Positions 32,442 to 43,503 of a stretch of 64,000 bases of DNA are shown here, in pieces. Source of the stretch: Melampsora larici-populina 98AG31 (Eukaryota > Basidiomycota > Pucciniomycetes > Pucciniales > Melampsoraceae); assembly GCF_000204055.1 (NCBI RefSeq), contig NW_006768816.1:571991-635990 (forward strand), read 5' to 3'. The first letter of the stretch is position 1, and each line of letters opens with the position of its first letter. The notes beneath the pieces were generated by a model. That model was given only the letters and a program-made list of their open reading frames with translations, was not told the origin of the DNA and did not search any database. The translations under genes were made by a program, and so were the position numbers.

Positions 32442-35051
32442 TGGGTCACGTAAGTTCAAGCTTTCTCTTGGTTAATCGCACTGCTTTTTCTGATTCGACT
32501 TATCTCTGGTCTTGATCTGTTGCGCGGTCTCCTAGGGTTCAGACAAGCTATATATCACTCACCGCGAACATGCTGGCGAATTCGGCGATCACCATGCGTC
32601 AAGTGCCGGGGCTAAGAAGAAACCAGGCGCAAGCTTTCAAAGAGTGCGTCGCATTCATTCATCTTGACCTTATACGATTTCAAGAGGGCGATTTAAAGTT
32701 ATATATGTACTGATGTTTGCAACCATCATACTTAACTCGTACTTAGCTTCCTTTCGATTGTTGCGCGATCAGTTTCAGACCTTTCGAGATGCCGGTATGC
32801 ACACCAGACGGAACAACCTGCGATTTATTGAACATCATTCCATACATTCGGTATGCTTGTTGGCCCAAAAATTGTCGTCCTCAAAATCATGCTGACAGTT
32901 ACCCTCAACATCAAAATCAATTCCGTATACTATACCTTGCAAAACATCATCGATTTGTGATCCAACTTGCCTCAAAAACGAAGCAAGTATTCACGCGATC
33001 CAGTAACTGGCTCACCCCTCACGGCTAAGCAACTCACCAAATTGAATTTCTTCAAGAATACAGAAGACAATTATTATGATCCAGTGACTTTCAAAGTCTT
33101 TACCGAACACACTCCCATAGTTGCGATCAAAACATCGGGGAACGTCTTCTCTAAAGAGAGTATCGATCGCCTCAATATCAAACCTGGCCATTGGCACGAT
33201 TTGGTGACCGATGAGAAGTTCACGCGAGCAGATCTGATCACCTTGCAAGTTAAGTGTCTCCTAGTGACATATTTTACCAAAATTGTACAATTAACGTGAT
33301 TCTTTCAATTTACATCGAAGGACCCACACAACGTTGAGAAGAAGGATCTTTCGAGATTTGACCATCTACAGAAGAATTTCAAAGTGACAGATGAAGGTAA
33401 ACCATTTCGTAACTATGGTCTTCTCTCCAAGCCCCATGAATACTTGATTGTCTGACCAAGCCATATCTGCTCTTGCCTATGTAGAGTTGGCAGCAATCAG
33501 GAAGGATCCCCTTAGCGGAATGAATGTCTCTGCAATCGGGGGTACGATCGGAGCTGTTTTGAAGCAAATGGCGCAGGACAGGGCCACGTCTAAGCCAGCT
33601 ACTGAGCCTAAGGAAACCGTCAAGAAACTTGTTGAAGAGTCTCCTGTGCCATCATCCTCCTCTTCTAAGGCACCTACTCCTTATAACGCTAGTGTAGCAT
33701 CTACGGGTCGCTCAGCAGCTAGTTTCACAAGCACGAGTCTTACTCCAGTCACTAAGACAGAAGTAGAAATGATCGACGAGGTAAATGCGTTACCTGCTTT
33801 GATAATATGTTTGAGTATTTTCTCACATGATATTTTTGGCCATCGGTAGGAAGACTTCATGTTTCAAAACATCAAAGATAAAGGTTATCTCAAAATTTCT
33901 ACAAATCTTGGCGATTTGAATATAGAACTATATTGTGATCGGGTGAGTCAAACTCAGTGTCAAAAATTACAGCTGCATGTTTCAACAGTTTCGCTAACAA
34001 CCTCGCTGGATGACTCAAGGCTCCCCGGACATGTTATAACTTTTTCATGCTGGCTCACAAAAATTATTACGATAATACAGTGTTCCATCGTTTGATCCCA
34101 GGCTTTATGATTCAAGTAGATTATTCTCACATCTTCTCTTCAAAAATCACATCACTCTGACACTGATCCACGCAGCCTTTGATTGTATAGGGTGGTGATC
34201 CTACTGGAACTGGAAAGGGAGGTGAAAGTTACTGGGGGAAACCATTCGGAGGTGCGGTCAAATCTCTGGCATCTAATTTAGCCATGGGTTTATTGTTTTG
34301 CTTGATTTCTGAAGTCATCTTGCCCTATCTTGCGTTGTGCAGACGAGTTTCATCTGAGGAACGCTCATAAACATACTGCTCGCGGTACACTGAGCATGGC
34401 TAATCATGGGAAGGATACAAATGGGTATGGATCCTATCAAAACCTACTCTTTTGCTTTCCTGCGTATCCCTATGCTATACTATCATGTGGTTGATCACTC
34501 TTTTTCTTCTCTTCTGTCACTAAAGTTCTCAATTCTTCATTACGTTCCGCGATACTCCCCATCTGAATGGCAAGCATACAGTCTTTGGCCGAGTAGTAGG
34601 GGGTGAGAACGTGTTGGCTAAATTAGAAGCATGTCCAATCGATCAAGCCACCGATAAGCCACGTCAACCACTCACCATCCGATCAGTGCTCATTTTTGAC
34701 GATCCATTTGAAAAGTACAAAGACAGGTTAAGTAAACGGTTGAAGAAAGAGCTGAACAGTTTTGAGGCTCAAGAGGCACGTTCAAAGCTCAAAGAAGAAC
34801 GTTCAAAAGATCGATTAACTTGGTTCGGTACTACACTTGATACAAGTTTACCAGCAACCACTCAATCGAAACCTACCACAAAGGTTACCAATACAAGTTC
34901 GAGTAGTTCTACTATTGGCAAATATTTGCCTTCTTCAACTCCTACCACTAGTACTTTGAATGAGAAAAGGAAAGAAGGAATTCATGAAGAAGTAGGGGTC
35001 AAACAAGCTGCGAAGCGTAGGAAAGGGTTTGGAGACTTATCTGGTTGGTAA
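32442..35051 (+). CDS. U-box cyclophilin, PPIL2/CYP60 type
   Basis: Eleven exons: 32442-32450, 32536-32643, 32747-32850, 32984-33248, 33321-33396, 33485-33780, 33850-33942, 34020-34115, 34191-34251, 34343-34424, 34526-35051; 1716 nt, 571 residues. The first exon is only ATG GGT CAC. Order: N-terminal [16 protein letters not shown]-box at about 40-115 ([25 protein letters not shown]); the linker [14 protein letters not shown]; PPIase domain at about 290-450; and a basic, low-complexity tail ending in KGFGDLSGW. The catalytic Arg is in [20 protein letters not shown]; the Trp that binds cyclosporin in CypA is His here ([12 protein letters not shown]). PPIL2-type proteins are nuclear, combine ubiquitin ligase and prolyl isomerase folds, and are associated with spliceosomes. 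Length and domain order match the family. Confidence 0.93.
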
Positions 35052-35682
35052 GAAGTATGTAAATGTATACTTGTTTGATTGGAAGGAGAAAGGGGAAGAG
35101 ATACAATCATTTTACTCTCTGCGTCAAGCTTTCACTTGTTTTCTGTTTGAGTGTGATATGAGGAATGTGTAAACATGTTTAAGATTTTTGGAAATTAAGC
35201 AGTGGAGTGATTGGGTGCAGGAGTACATACTTCTCAACCAAGGAAGACCACTCGCAATTTGAGTCCTTCCGAGCCTCATTAACTCTGCTCGAAAATGACT
35301 TCCCCAGAGCTGCAATCTGTTTAATTGTATGTGGATATCTGGACACACTGGTGTCTTGCTCTTTCCTTCATTCTTTTGGTAGTGTTCTCCATTTTGGCAC
35401 ATCAAGCTGGAGAAATTTCCAACCTTTTCAAGTCATTTCCAACAGCATACTGACAGTCAGAGCAGATCACAATTTGTTTTGTTTGACGAGGAGTTTATAT
35501 AAAGATGGGTTTACATATGGGTTTACATGCGGGTTTACTATCCTTTGACAGTTCCGGTGTGATTCGATTTGAATTGTTGAAGTTTGAAACACGACTCGGT
35601 TCATTTCATTTTCTTCGGCAACTCTGATATCTCTCGCGGATTCTCAACCTCACAAATTGTTCAACTACTTTCTTTCGAAAAG
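35052..35682. other. Spacer before VPS20
   Basis: About 0.6 kb. Short frames on both strands (35124-35548) show no motifs and no consistent splicing. It includes short GGGTTTACAT repeats near 35508-35535. No gene is called. Confidence 0.5.
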
Positions 35683-37007
35683 ATGGGTCAGACAGGCAGT
35701 TCTAAGTCTCGAATTACATCTCAAGATCGTGCCATCCTCGAGTGAGCATCAATTGATATTTAAAGAAGACAGACGCATGGCTGGCCTACCACCCTCCCAG
35801 ATGATTATTTTTGGTATCGGTGGTAGGCCTATCGATCTTTTTCACGAGTAATCATTTTCATTCACTTAGGGCAACTTTTGACTCGATGTGCCTTCCTTCA
35901 CTCTCGTTCTGGCGTTTAAAGTATGAAATTACAACGAGATAAATTGAAACAATACAAAAGAAAGGTAAGCTTTGATGATACCAAGAAAATGTCATCATTC
36001 TGTATCTTTCTGGAGTCGAAACTGATGAGCTTAAATTTTTCGTTCTTTCCTTTATACTCATATAATTTCGAAACCTACGATGTTGTAATCAGATTGAAAT
36101 TATAGCAGATCAAGAACAAAACATTGCAAAGGATGCATTGTCAAAAGGAAATAAATCTAAAGCTCTCTTAGCGTTACGTAGGAAAAAATATCAAGAAAGT
36201 TTATTAATTAAAACTGATCAACAACTTGAAACACTACAAAACTTGGTAAATTTACAATTCCTTCAAAAATAACATACCATGAGAACCCATTACTCTATAT
36301 TCAATCGAACTCTTGTTTCCTCTTTGACAAAATTCGGTTTTTATAGGTTTCGAGTGTTGAATTTTCATTAATCGAAAAGGATGTCTTATTTGGTCTTCAA
36401 CAAGGAAATCAAGTCTTAAAGGAAATACATAAAGAAATGAATCTTGAAAGTGTAGAGAAACTCATGAGTGATACTACTGAAGCTATCGCATATCAAAAGG
36501 TAAGTTTTTTTTCACGAGACTCTACAAAACGCAAAAGACTTTCGACCATATTGGACTGACTCAATTATGTATGATTTTTACTAACTTTGGCGATGTTGAT
36601 TGGGTTTTTAGGAGATTGATGAAATGATGATGTCAAAGATGAGTGTGGAGGAAGAAGAAGAAGTCCAACGAGAATTAGAGGCATTGCAAGCCCAAGAAGT
36701 CAGGATTTCTTTCTTCCACTCAACAAATCCTATATTCTGATTTTGGGTTTTGCTGACGTTTGATTCGTGCATTTAAAAATAGGGTACCAAACAGAACTCA
36801 CAAGTCGACAAACATTCATCTATATCAATCGATCTACCAGATGCCCCTAAGACTCGTCTTCCAGAGATTCCAGAACCAGGTAAGATTTGTTCAACTCTCA
36901 TTACTTATCCTTTCTGACTTTTCGATTTCTTGCATTTATTCACAGTCCTCGAAGAGGAGGAACCTCGAAGGATACCTCGAAAAGAACTCGAAGCTATACC
37001 TGCTTGA
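35683..37007 (+). CDS. VPS20: ESCRT-III subunit Vps20 / CHMP6
   Basis: Seven exons: 35683-35741, 35922-35964, 36093-36245, 36347-36499, 36612-36698, 36783-36879, 36946-37007; 654 nt, 217 residues. The N-terminus MGQTGSSKS has Gly2 and Ser6 in a good N-myristoylation context, the mark that separates Vps20/CHMP6 from other Snf7-family proteins. The basic helical core follows (KLQRDKLKQYKRKIEIIADQ, ALLALRRKKYQESLL), then the acidic second half with QGNQVLKEIHKEM and an acidic run of glutamates. A proline-rich C-terminus carries LPEIPEP, resembling a MIM2 motif that binds Vps4 MIT domains. Vps20 links ESCRT-II to Snf7 filament growth on endosomes during multivesicular body formation. Size is as expected. 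Confidence 0.92.
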
Positions 37008-37266
37008 TTCTTCTGTCTAGTTATCCTTGTATCTTTTTGTTTATCACATAGCAACAGTTTACTCTTTGTAGTCACCAACTTCTTTTGTTTTAGTTTTAAT
37101 GTAAGATATTGAAGCGGACCATGGAAAGCCATTGAAAATGTGAGAGGCCGAGAATCCTAAAGCTCTATGGTGGGGGATTTCAGACTCTTTGTGGAATCAA
37201 AAATAATTGGAGGGTTTATTTACGTGTGCAATTTTGCATGTATATTCTGAAGAAGCTATCAGATTA

Positions 37267-37636
37267 GGGGATTTCAAGTTAGCTTTTTTTGCATATTTTT
37301 ATGCTACAACAACTTGCCCATTGTTGTAAAATATGCGTAATTTTTTTAAGGCGGGGCACCTTTTTAGGTGTCCCAAATTGAAAATACATTAGTGGCTCTC
37401 AAACCTGCCCCGGTTTTCAAAAAACCCAGTTGACCCAGTTGTTTTTTGGCAGTAACTTTGTGTATCAAGTTGACATTTGTTGACAGCTCCCAGCCAAAAA
37501 TTCCACTGGGGCAACCAGGTTTTTTGAAACTGGGTCAGGTTTGAGAGCCACTATTGGTTTTACAAAGAGTTTTTTTTACAAACAACTTGTCTGAATTTAT
37601 AAAAATTATGCAAAAAGAACCAAACTTGAAACCCAC
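37267..37636. mobile_element. TA-flanked MITE, copy 1, interrupted by another MITE
   Basis: It starts GGGGATTTCAAGTT after TA and ends AACTTGAAACCCAC before TA, with an internal stretch (AACTTGCCCATTG.TGTAAA, then GGTGTCCCAAAT) shared with the element at 38264-38448. A second, unrelated MITE (37392-37551) is inserted within it. TA duplications point to Tc1/mariner-type (Stowaway-like) elements; the class is inferred. Confidence 0.6.
37392..37551. mobile_element. 160-bp MITE nested in the element at 37267
   Basis: Terminal inverted repeats of about 36 bp begin GTGGCTCTCAAACCTG at the left, with the inverse CAGGTTTGAGAGCCAC at the right, flanked by TA on both sides. The arms continue through a CCAGTTTTTTGAAAAC-like stretch with a few mismatches. 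It is non-coding and a clean nested insertion. Confidence 0.75.
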
Positions 37637-37947
37637 TATTATCAAATTCCCTGCCTTTTTGCTGTACCTTCCAAATATGGGACAGCATCAATCTGTTATC
37701 TCAGAAACAATGGAATTCTTCCTGGCAGTTGAAGACTTGAGATGTGTCATTCAAGACTGGAATTTGATTCAGATCCAGATCAATCTAATCCCACCATTCC
37801 CTTGTTTTCCAATGACTGTTGATTGTTATAGGAAATGGAAAAGACTATATTTAATCTCATGTGACTGAGTTGCAAAAAAGGACATTGGAATACACTCAAA
37901 CACCTCTGAATCTTGATTGGGAAACTGACTGATAACAATCAACACCC

Positions 37948-38025
37948 AAACTTAACCAAGTCCCTCACCAACGGCCCGAGCCTCGCTCAAGGCTCGGGCC
38001 GTTGGCGAGGGACTTAGTTAAGTTT
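37948..38025. repeat. Long GC-rich hairpin, 35-bp arms
   Basis: Arms 37948-37982 and 37991-38025 pair over 35 bp with about two mismatches (core ACGGCCCGAGCC / GGCTCGGGCCGT) around an 8-nt loop TCGCTCAA. It is strikingly GC-rich in an AT-rich block. It could be a small foldback repeat or an RNA hairpin; no gene is attached to it. Confidence 0.75.
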
Positions 38026-38263
38026 GATCAACACCGGGTGAGCAACAAAATGCCTCACAGCAGCCACATCCTGTGTGGTGTTGTGTTTCAAACAGATGTA
38101 ATATTTACAAAATCTGGTTGCACAGCATTTTGAAACCCTGAATGCTACATTGTCCTTGCCAGTGTGGCATCTGACCGTTGCGCAACCAGAGCAACAGCTG
38201 AGCAACACAACTAAAAACATTCATTGATTGTAATTATATTCATAAACAGAACCAAAAACAATA

Positions 38264-38448
38264 GGGGGTTTCAAGTTGCATTTTTTATGGTATTTTTACA
38301 TTGCAAAAACTTGCCCATTGCTGTAAACTTTCAGGTGTCCCAAATGCTGTTGACCGTGTATTTGCAGGCAAAAAAGACACTGTAAAATTTTACAAGCTGG
38401 TCCATTTTGTAAAAGGTTTACACAAAAATATCTCAAGTTGAAACCCCC
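38264..38448. mobile_element. 185-bp TA-flanked MITE, copy 2
   Basis: Ends GGGGGTTTCAAGTTG and CAACTTGAAACCCCC (as read at the two termini, inverted copies with one internal mismatch) are flanked by TA. It shares ends and internal sequence with the interrupted copy at 37267-37636, confirming a family. It is non-coding. Confidence 0.7.
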
Positions 38449-40756
38449 TAATGATTTGAATGACTTAAAATCATAAATTAATGATTGTAATGAAGTATAA
38501 AATTAAATGAAGAACTAAACAAATAAACTTGATGAGAGTCATGAAGTAAAAAAAAGAAACAACAGTAATAAAAGTTTATAATACCACATCAGGGGTATCC
38601 GCATGGCTTTGAAAACCTTTGCAAGGTCCTCAAAAACATGCCCAAGCTCAACATGTTCCCCCAACCAAGGCCTGCTTGAATTTGAAACCAGCTTTTCAAT
38701 TGTCCAGCAAATGAGGTGTCCTTGACTTGATGAGCAGACATTGGTGGCACAGGAGAAGATTCTTCCTGCCACACACAAGGATCCAGTCAATGCTTGGTAG
38801 TCTCTAGCCATAAGCACCAAAATCCAATAAATATTTTCATGTACGTACATCAGATTTAGGTTCAGTATCACATTTGGTAGTTAGTATAAAGATAAAGAGA
38901 CTCAGAAACTCAAAACAATAAAGAAACTTGACTGGAGCTCTTACCTTCCACCATTGAAGTGATGATTCAGGAGACTCAAAATCAAAGTCATCTGTCCTCA
39001 TTTTGCCAGATCCACATGAATAACTTTCTAATGGTAAGTCATTGGCCTTGTCAACCGGAGACTCTGCTTTTGAGTGAGTCACTGCCAAATATCACTGACT
39101 TGGGTGAGGATGTTGAGGGGACCCTTGAGTTTCTTGCTGATTCAGCTTGTTACAATCTTGATTTGTGGCAGGTGATGACTGCTCATACTCCCAGTGATGA
39201 TCATGAAGAGTTCATTTGGCTTGCATAGTAATGGCCAAGCTCTCCCCAAACATCTTGACAAAAAAATTCAGTGGGATGAAAGGGTGCAGGATAGTGGCCA
39301 TGACAAGAGTTTTGCAATTAAGCGCTTCATGAAGATACCCAATTGTTTTTTCCTTCATCTTGGCGCAAGCATTGGATAAATGGTGTTGTTGATGCTGAGG
39401 GGGTTTATCTTCTTTTCCAGAGTGTCACTCAGCTCCACATACTGTGGCATAACCATGCAGCCTGTTGAGTCATCACCCTCCATCAGATGTGTTGTCTTCA
39501 AGAAGGGCTTGAATGACCAGTGAAAAAGAAGTGAAATTGATAAGAAAAAAAAACAGTAAGATAAGAGACAAGAGTAGTTGGCTTACCTCAAGTTCTTTGT
39601 TGATTTTACATACTTGCACCCACTCATTTGTGATTGTCTCCGGTTTGTGAAAGTAGCAATAAGGCTTCTTGTTCTTACAGGGGGGCCAATTCTTTGAATG
39701 GACAATGTTGAATTCATCCCTACATGATTGATCAATGACCTGTATGAGAGATAACAGGGTCGTTAGCTTTTTAACTAACTTTGTGATCAAAGTGAGATGA
39801 AACCTGCCTCTCTTTCAAGTCAAGCCTTGTGGTGGCTATATTTGATATTCCATCATATACCATTGCCTGTGATGATCAATCCCTTGAAACCTTTCATTCA
39901 AATCTTTCTTAACTGACTTGTGATTGAATTACGTTTCCATGTTTGTGAAAAGGACTACTGAAGTAAGCATTTAGCCAACAAGTTCCTTATGGTACTTATG
40001 TGTCTTGGCTTCAATCTTTTGATTCTGTTTATCCAACTCTGCCTGTAAACTCTCCTTGGTCACATTCTCAGACACATTCTGGAGGATCAGAAGAGATCTC
40101 ATATCAGAAACTATTACTTGGTTTGCTGGAATACAACTTACTTGGTCTGCTTTCATCCTTAGACTTACCCTTACCTGTCTTCTGATTATCATCCACCAGA
40201 GATGAGGCTGGTTCAGAATCAGAAACAATTGATGGGGTGGCAGCATTTCCCTTTTATTTATTTTGACAATCTGAAACAGCAACAGGTTCATCTTCATAGT
40301 TGTCATTCAACGCATGTTACTTTTTCTTGTAATGATTTTGAGCCTGGCTACTGGCAAGTATGATGTGAATAAAGTAGGAGTGGGATAAAATTGAAGTTTA
40401 AGTAGTAGTAAATCTATAGGTATCAAAGGAACATGTTATCATTTCAACTTGGAATAGTGAATTAGGATGAATGTGATGGAACAAAGGTGAGTTGAAAAAG
40501 CTAAAAGAAAGTCTTGTACCAGTTCCAAAATTGCATTTTTGAGTATAGACTATCAATCTCCCGGCCTACAAATGGTGTGTACCCACATACATGAAGTCAT
40601 GGCCAGGTACATCAAAGATGTGTTTAGATTTGGACGGTGTGGGTGCAAAGGTGAGGATTAAAAATGATGGTGTGACATGAAAACAGAATACACAGCCATG
40701 ACTACCCAAATGGTGCTCTTGGCACTACAACACCCGCAAAAGTTGTGGTCTGTGGT

Positions 40757-41022
40757 AGGACCCCGGTATGCTCTTATAAGGGGTACAGATCCAAAAATGT
40801 GACTTTTGAGCTCGCTCGGAAACTTGTCCCTGGCTTTACCCATAGCTTTAAGACAGGTTTAGTCTTTTTGATCAGCTGTATTGGACTTAGCGACTCTGAA
40901 ATTCAGGCAGAAACCGGTAAAATCCAAGAGAGCGCTGTTTAATCCCATATGTCGTATCTCCGCGCGAGCTCAAAAGTCACAATTCTAGATCTGTACCCTT
41001 CATAGGAGCATACCGGGGTCCT
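40757..41022. mobile_element. 266-bp hAT-like MITE with 8-bp target duplication
   Basis: Terminal inverted repeats of about 60 bp start AGGACCCCGGTATGCTC and run through GGTACAGATC and GACTTTTGAGCTCGC. The element is flanked by an exact 8-bp direct repeat TCTGTGGT (40749-40756 and 41023-41030). Its first 17 bases differ at two positions from the inverted right terminus of the element at 17195-17634, so both were probably moved by the same hAT-type transposase. No coding capacity. Confidence 0.88.
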
Positions 41023-41287
41023 TCTGTGGTGCTATAACAGCTGCTGTGTTGCTTATGTAAAAAAATTATTCAAGTGTGCACTGGTGTCTTAAAATCACAA
41101 CTACCACCATGTAAAATCAACCACCATAATTTCTTACCCAGTGTTGATATGTGGTACTGTATCCAGGCAAAAAAATGCTTCTTGGGCCCCTGGGTAACAT
41201 ACCTGCCCCCAGATACTGCACTTCTCCCCCCTGGATATGGTACGGTACAACAATGGTACTAGTAATGTCACCGTGTCCTTGTGGCAG

Positions 41288-41360
41288 TTGCCCGACGACG
41301 AGCGCACACGGACTGTCTTTGAGGCACAAAGGCGACTTGTGTGCGCTCGTCGACGAGCAA
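41288..41360. repeat. Inverted repeat with 22-bp arms
   Basis: Arms 41288-41309 and 41339-41360 pair with two mismatches (core GACGAGCGCACAC / GTGTGCGCTCGTC) around a 29-nt loop that itself holds CTTTG/CAAAG. Several overlapping frames on both strands here (41117-41629) are explained by this palindromic, stop-poor sequence rather than by genes. Confidence 0.6.
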
Positions 41361-41829
41361 ACACCACACAGACATGGTGTGTATCTGTGGCTGTGTTGCT
41401 TATATGGTACAGGAACATGTGGATGCCAATGTTGCCACTGAAGCAGGTGCATGGGTCTACAATACAGCTCCTCCAGATTACAAGTGATTCATCATGCAAG
41501 CACACATTGAGCAGCTCAACAGAGAAGGACAGAACTGTTGGATCAGTTCACAGCGTAAAAACTCAGGTGTCACCTCAACGGGCTGACACAAAATCCATCC
41601 TGTGGAGAGTGGATCCAAGCTTCAAGTGAGTTTAAGAACCATGCACAGACAGTCCCTCATTGAGGTCCTCAGATGGTGATAACATTAGACATAGGAGTCT
41701 GATATCCTGTCCTGCAACTAAAGGGGTGCTGTCATTTCACCAAAGTATAACAAAGAAACTGAATAAAACTTTTTTCATTTTTTTCGTAAAACTTTTTTCA
41801 TTTTTTTCAAACCTCTCTGTGTGGATACA

Positions 41830-42077
41830 TTGATGGGCCATGGTAAAATGGACACTGGTTGGAAGGCCAGGTAGCAAAACAGTATCAGCCCAAAATAACT
41901 ACTGGTCCATCCTCACCAATCTCAATACCTCATGCTAGAAAGCTAGGCTGCTTTGCTGATAAAGAAGCTGTGATCTCACCATATATTCAACATTCTGGAA
42001 CAAAGGAAGAAAAAATATCCCTTACACCAGAGCTTCCATCCCAACCAACTTCATTTGCAATATTCACTCAATCTTGA
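41830..42077 (+). pseudogene. Decayed copy of the dispersed repeat ORF
   Basis: This plus-strand stretch encodes PSSPISIPHARKLG followed by an acidic/Ser-Pro segment matching the C-terminal half of the 1914-2423 minus-strand frame. Only part of the frame survives, and upstream sequence is not open. It is the third member of the family in this window. Confidence 0.45.
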
Positions 42078-43407
42078 AAAGCTAACCTTGCTTATGGGTT
42101 GTTGGAGGGTTGGCTAGCCACAGAGGTATATTAAAAGGTGGTACAAGTCATTAGACCTCTTATGTATAACAAGTTCTTCATTTGAATAGCTCCTGTACTC
42201 AGATACTGATCATTCTTTCACATATATGGGCAAAAAGTGAGAAGAAATGTGTGGCAAAATAGACAGAGGAACTTGTAAGGTAGAAGGGATGCAAGTGCAA
42301 AACTGCATCATATTTCTAGTACAAGGCTTTGCCTTATGTGTTGTTCATACAAAATCAGAGACAGAAGATATGAGTCCACTTTCTTAGAATTGTCCTTGCA
42401 GGGGTCTGTCATTGTGGAGCTGCTTGCCTTCAAAGGTCATGTTAGTTATAAAAGAAATTATAGCTCCATTTTTTTTTCATCAAATGTGGAATGTGACATA
42501 ATCTTAGATGTCCAGATGTGATTTAATATGATGAAGGAAAATTTTCTTATGGTATAACCACAGGTTTTATCACCCCTTGTTCAAGTGACATGCTTTGGCA
42601 GAATGATAACTTTGAAACTTCTACACAGTAAACTTATACTAAGCTCTGCAATTTGAATGCTCAGCAGTATTCACAGCCCCTGCCAGGTCCTCATCTCATG
42701 CATTTGGATCAGAGGACTTGATTGATAAAAAAATTACACCAGAAGTGAGACTTGCCTGGGCAGTTGCTACCTCAACATGACATATCAAGCATCATCAATT
42801 GGAGCTGGTGTCATGTCAGGACCTAGCTCACAGCCAGCAAAAAGAGCTATCAAGACAAAAGATCCAGTGTACTTTCAGATTACTCATATCTTTTTCTCTT
42901 CTTCATTGAATATCCTGATCAGATTGTGATTTGATGGGCCAAAAGTCACAATGAAGGCAAATCTTGTGAAGCAAAAAGATATCTGATCAACAGCTATGTA
43001 TTTTCACTATAATGGACATCATGTAGGCACTACTTGCAAGTTGAACCAGTCTTCATTGTCACCTGAAGGATTTAGAACACCTGGCTGCTTTATCTCAACG
43101 TTAACCCCGCAAGGAAGTCCTCCGGATGTGGTCGTGTTGCCACCGGTGCCTTAATGGTAAAATGGTTGATCCTTCCGAGAAGACTTCCATAAGCTCATTT
43201 GAATAAGAGTTAAAAAATTCCAAACCGACTGAAACCACCAGTGGCTCAAGCAAGCCCCTTTGGAATCAACCTGAACTTGAACTTCTTTATGTGAATGTTT
43301 TTGTGGCCACCGACCTAACGCAAATGCCATTGAATCGTGATTCACAAACACATGAAATAGTCAGAAGATTTGTGATCACGAAGGTGCAAAGAACGTACAA
43401 AGTAGCC

Positions 43408-43415
43408 TATAAAAA
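43408..43415 (+). promoter_or_regulatory. TATA-like box of the secreted-protein gene
   Basis: TATAAAAA lies about 96 bp upstream of the ATG at 43504, followed by a pyrimidine-rich leader. The spacing suits a fungal core promoter. Confidence 0.4.
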
Positions 43416-43503
43416 GGCATTCCTTTCGGCTCATTCCCTTCACTCCAAGCCTATCCTTCCTTGGAAACCGTTCATCTAAAACTTGATTCATTTATCAATA
43501 ACT

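Larger units (their letters stand above)
37008..43503. other. 6.5-kb repeat- and MITE-rich block
   Basis: No intact gene was found. The block contains at least four inverted-repeat elements, a long hairpin and a decayed copy of the dispersed repeat ORF (each listed separately). Between 38540 and 40310 short minus-strand frames such as 39971-40306 and 39473-39790 have protein-like composition, with charged helical text and a Cys/His/Trp-rich piece. They are broken by stops and could be remains of a transposon gene. From 42080 to 43400 I see nothing definite. Confidence 0.5.

Noticed and set aside
38539..40306. Possible transposase gene on the minus strand
   Set aside because: The frames are short, broken by stops and have no identifiable catalytic motif; at most they are decayed transposon text, so no gene is called.
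41117..41629. Four overlapping frames of 96-130 codons on both strands
   Set aside because: Mutually overlapping open frames in a palindromic, stop-poor stretch; none has a motif or splice support.
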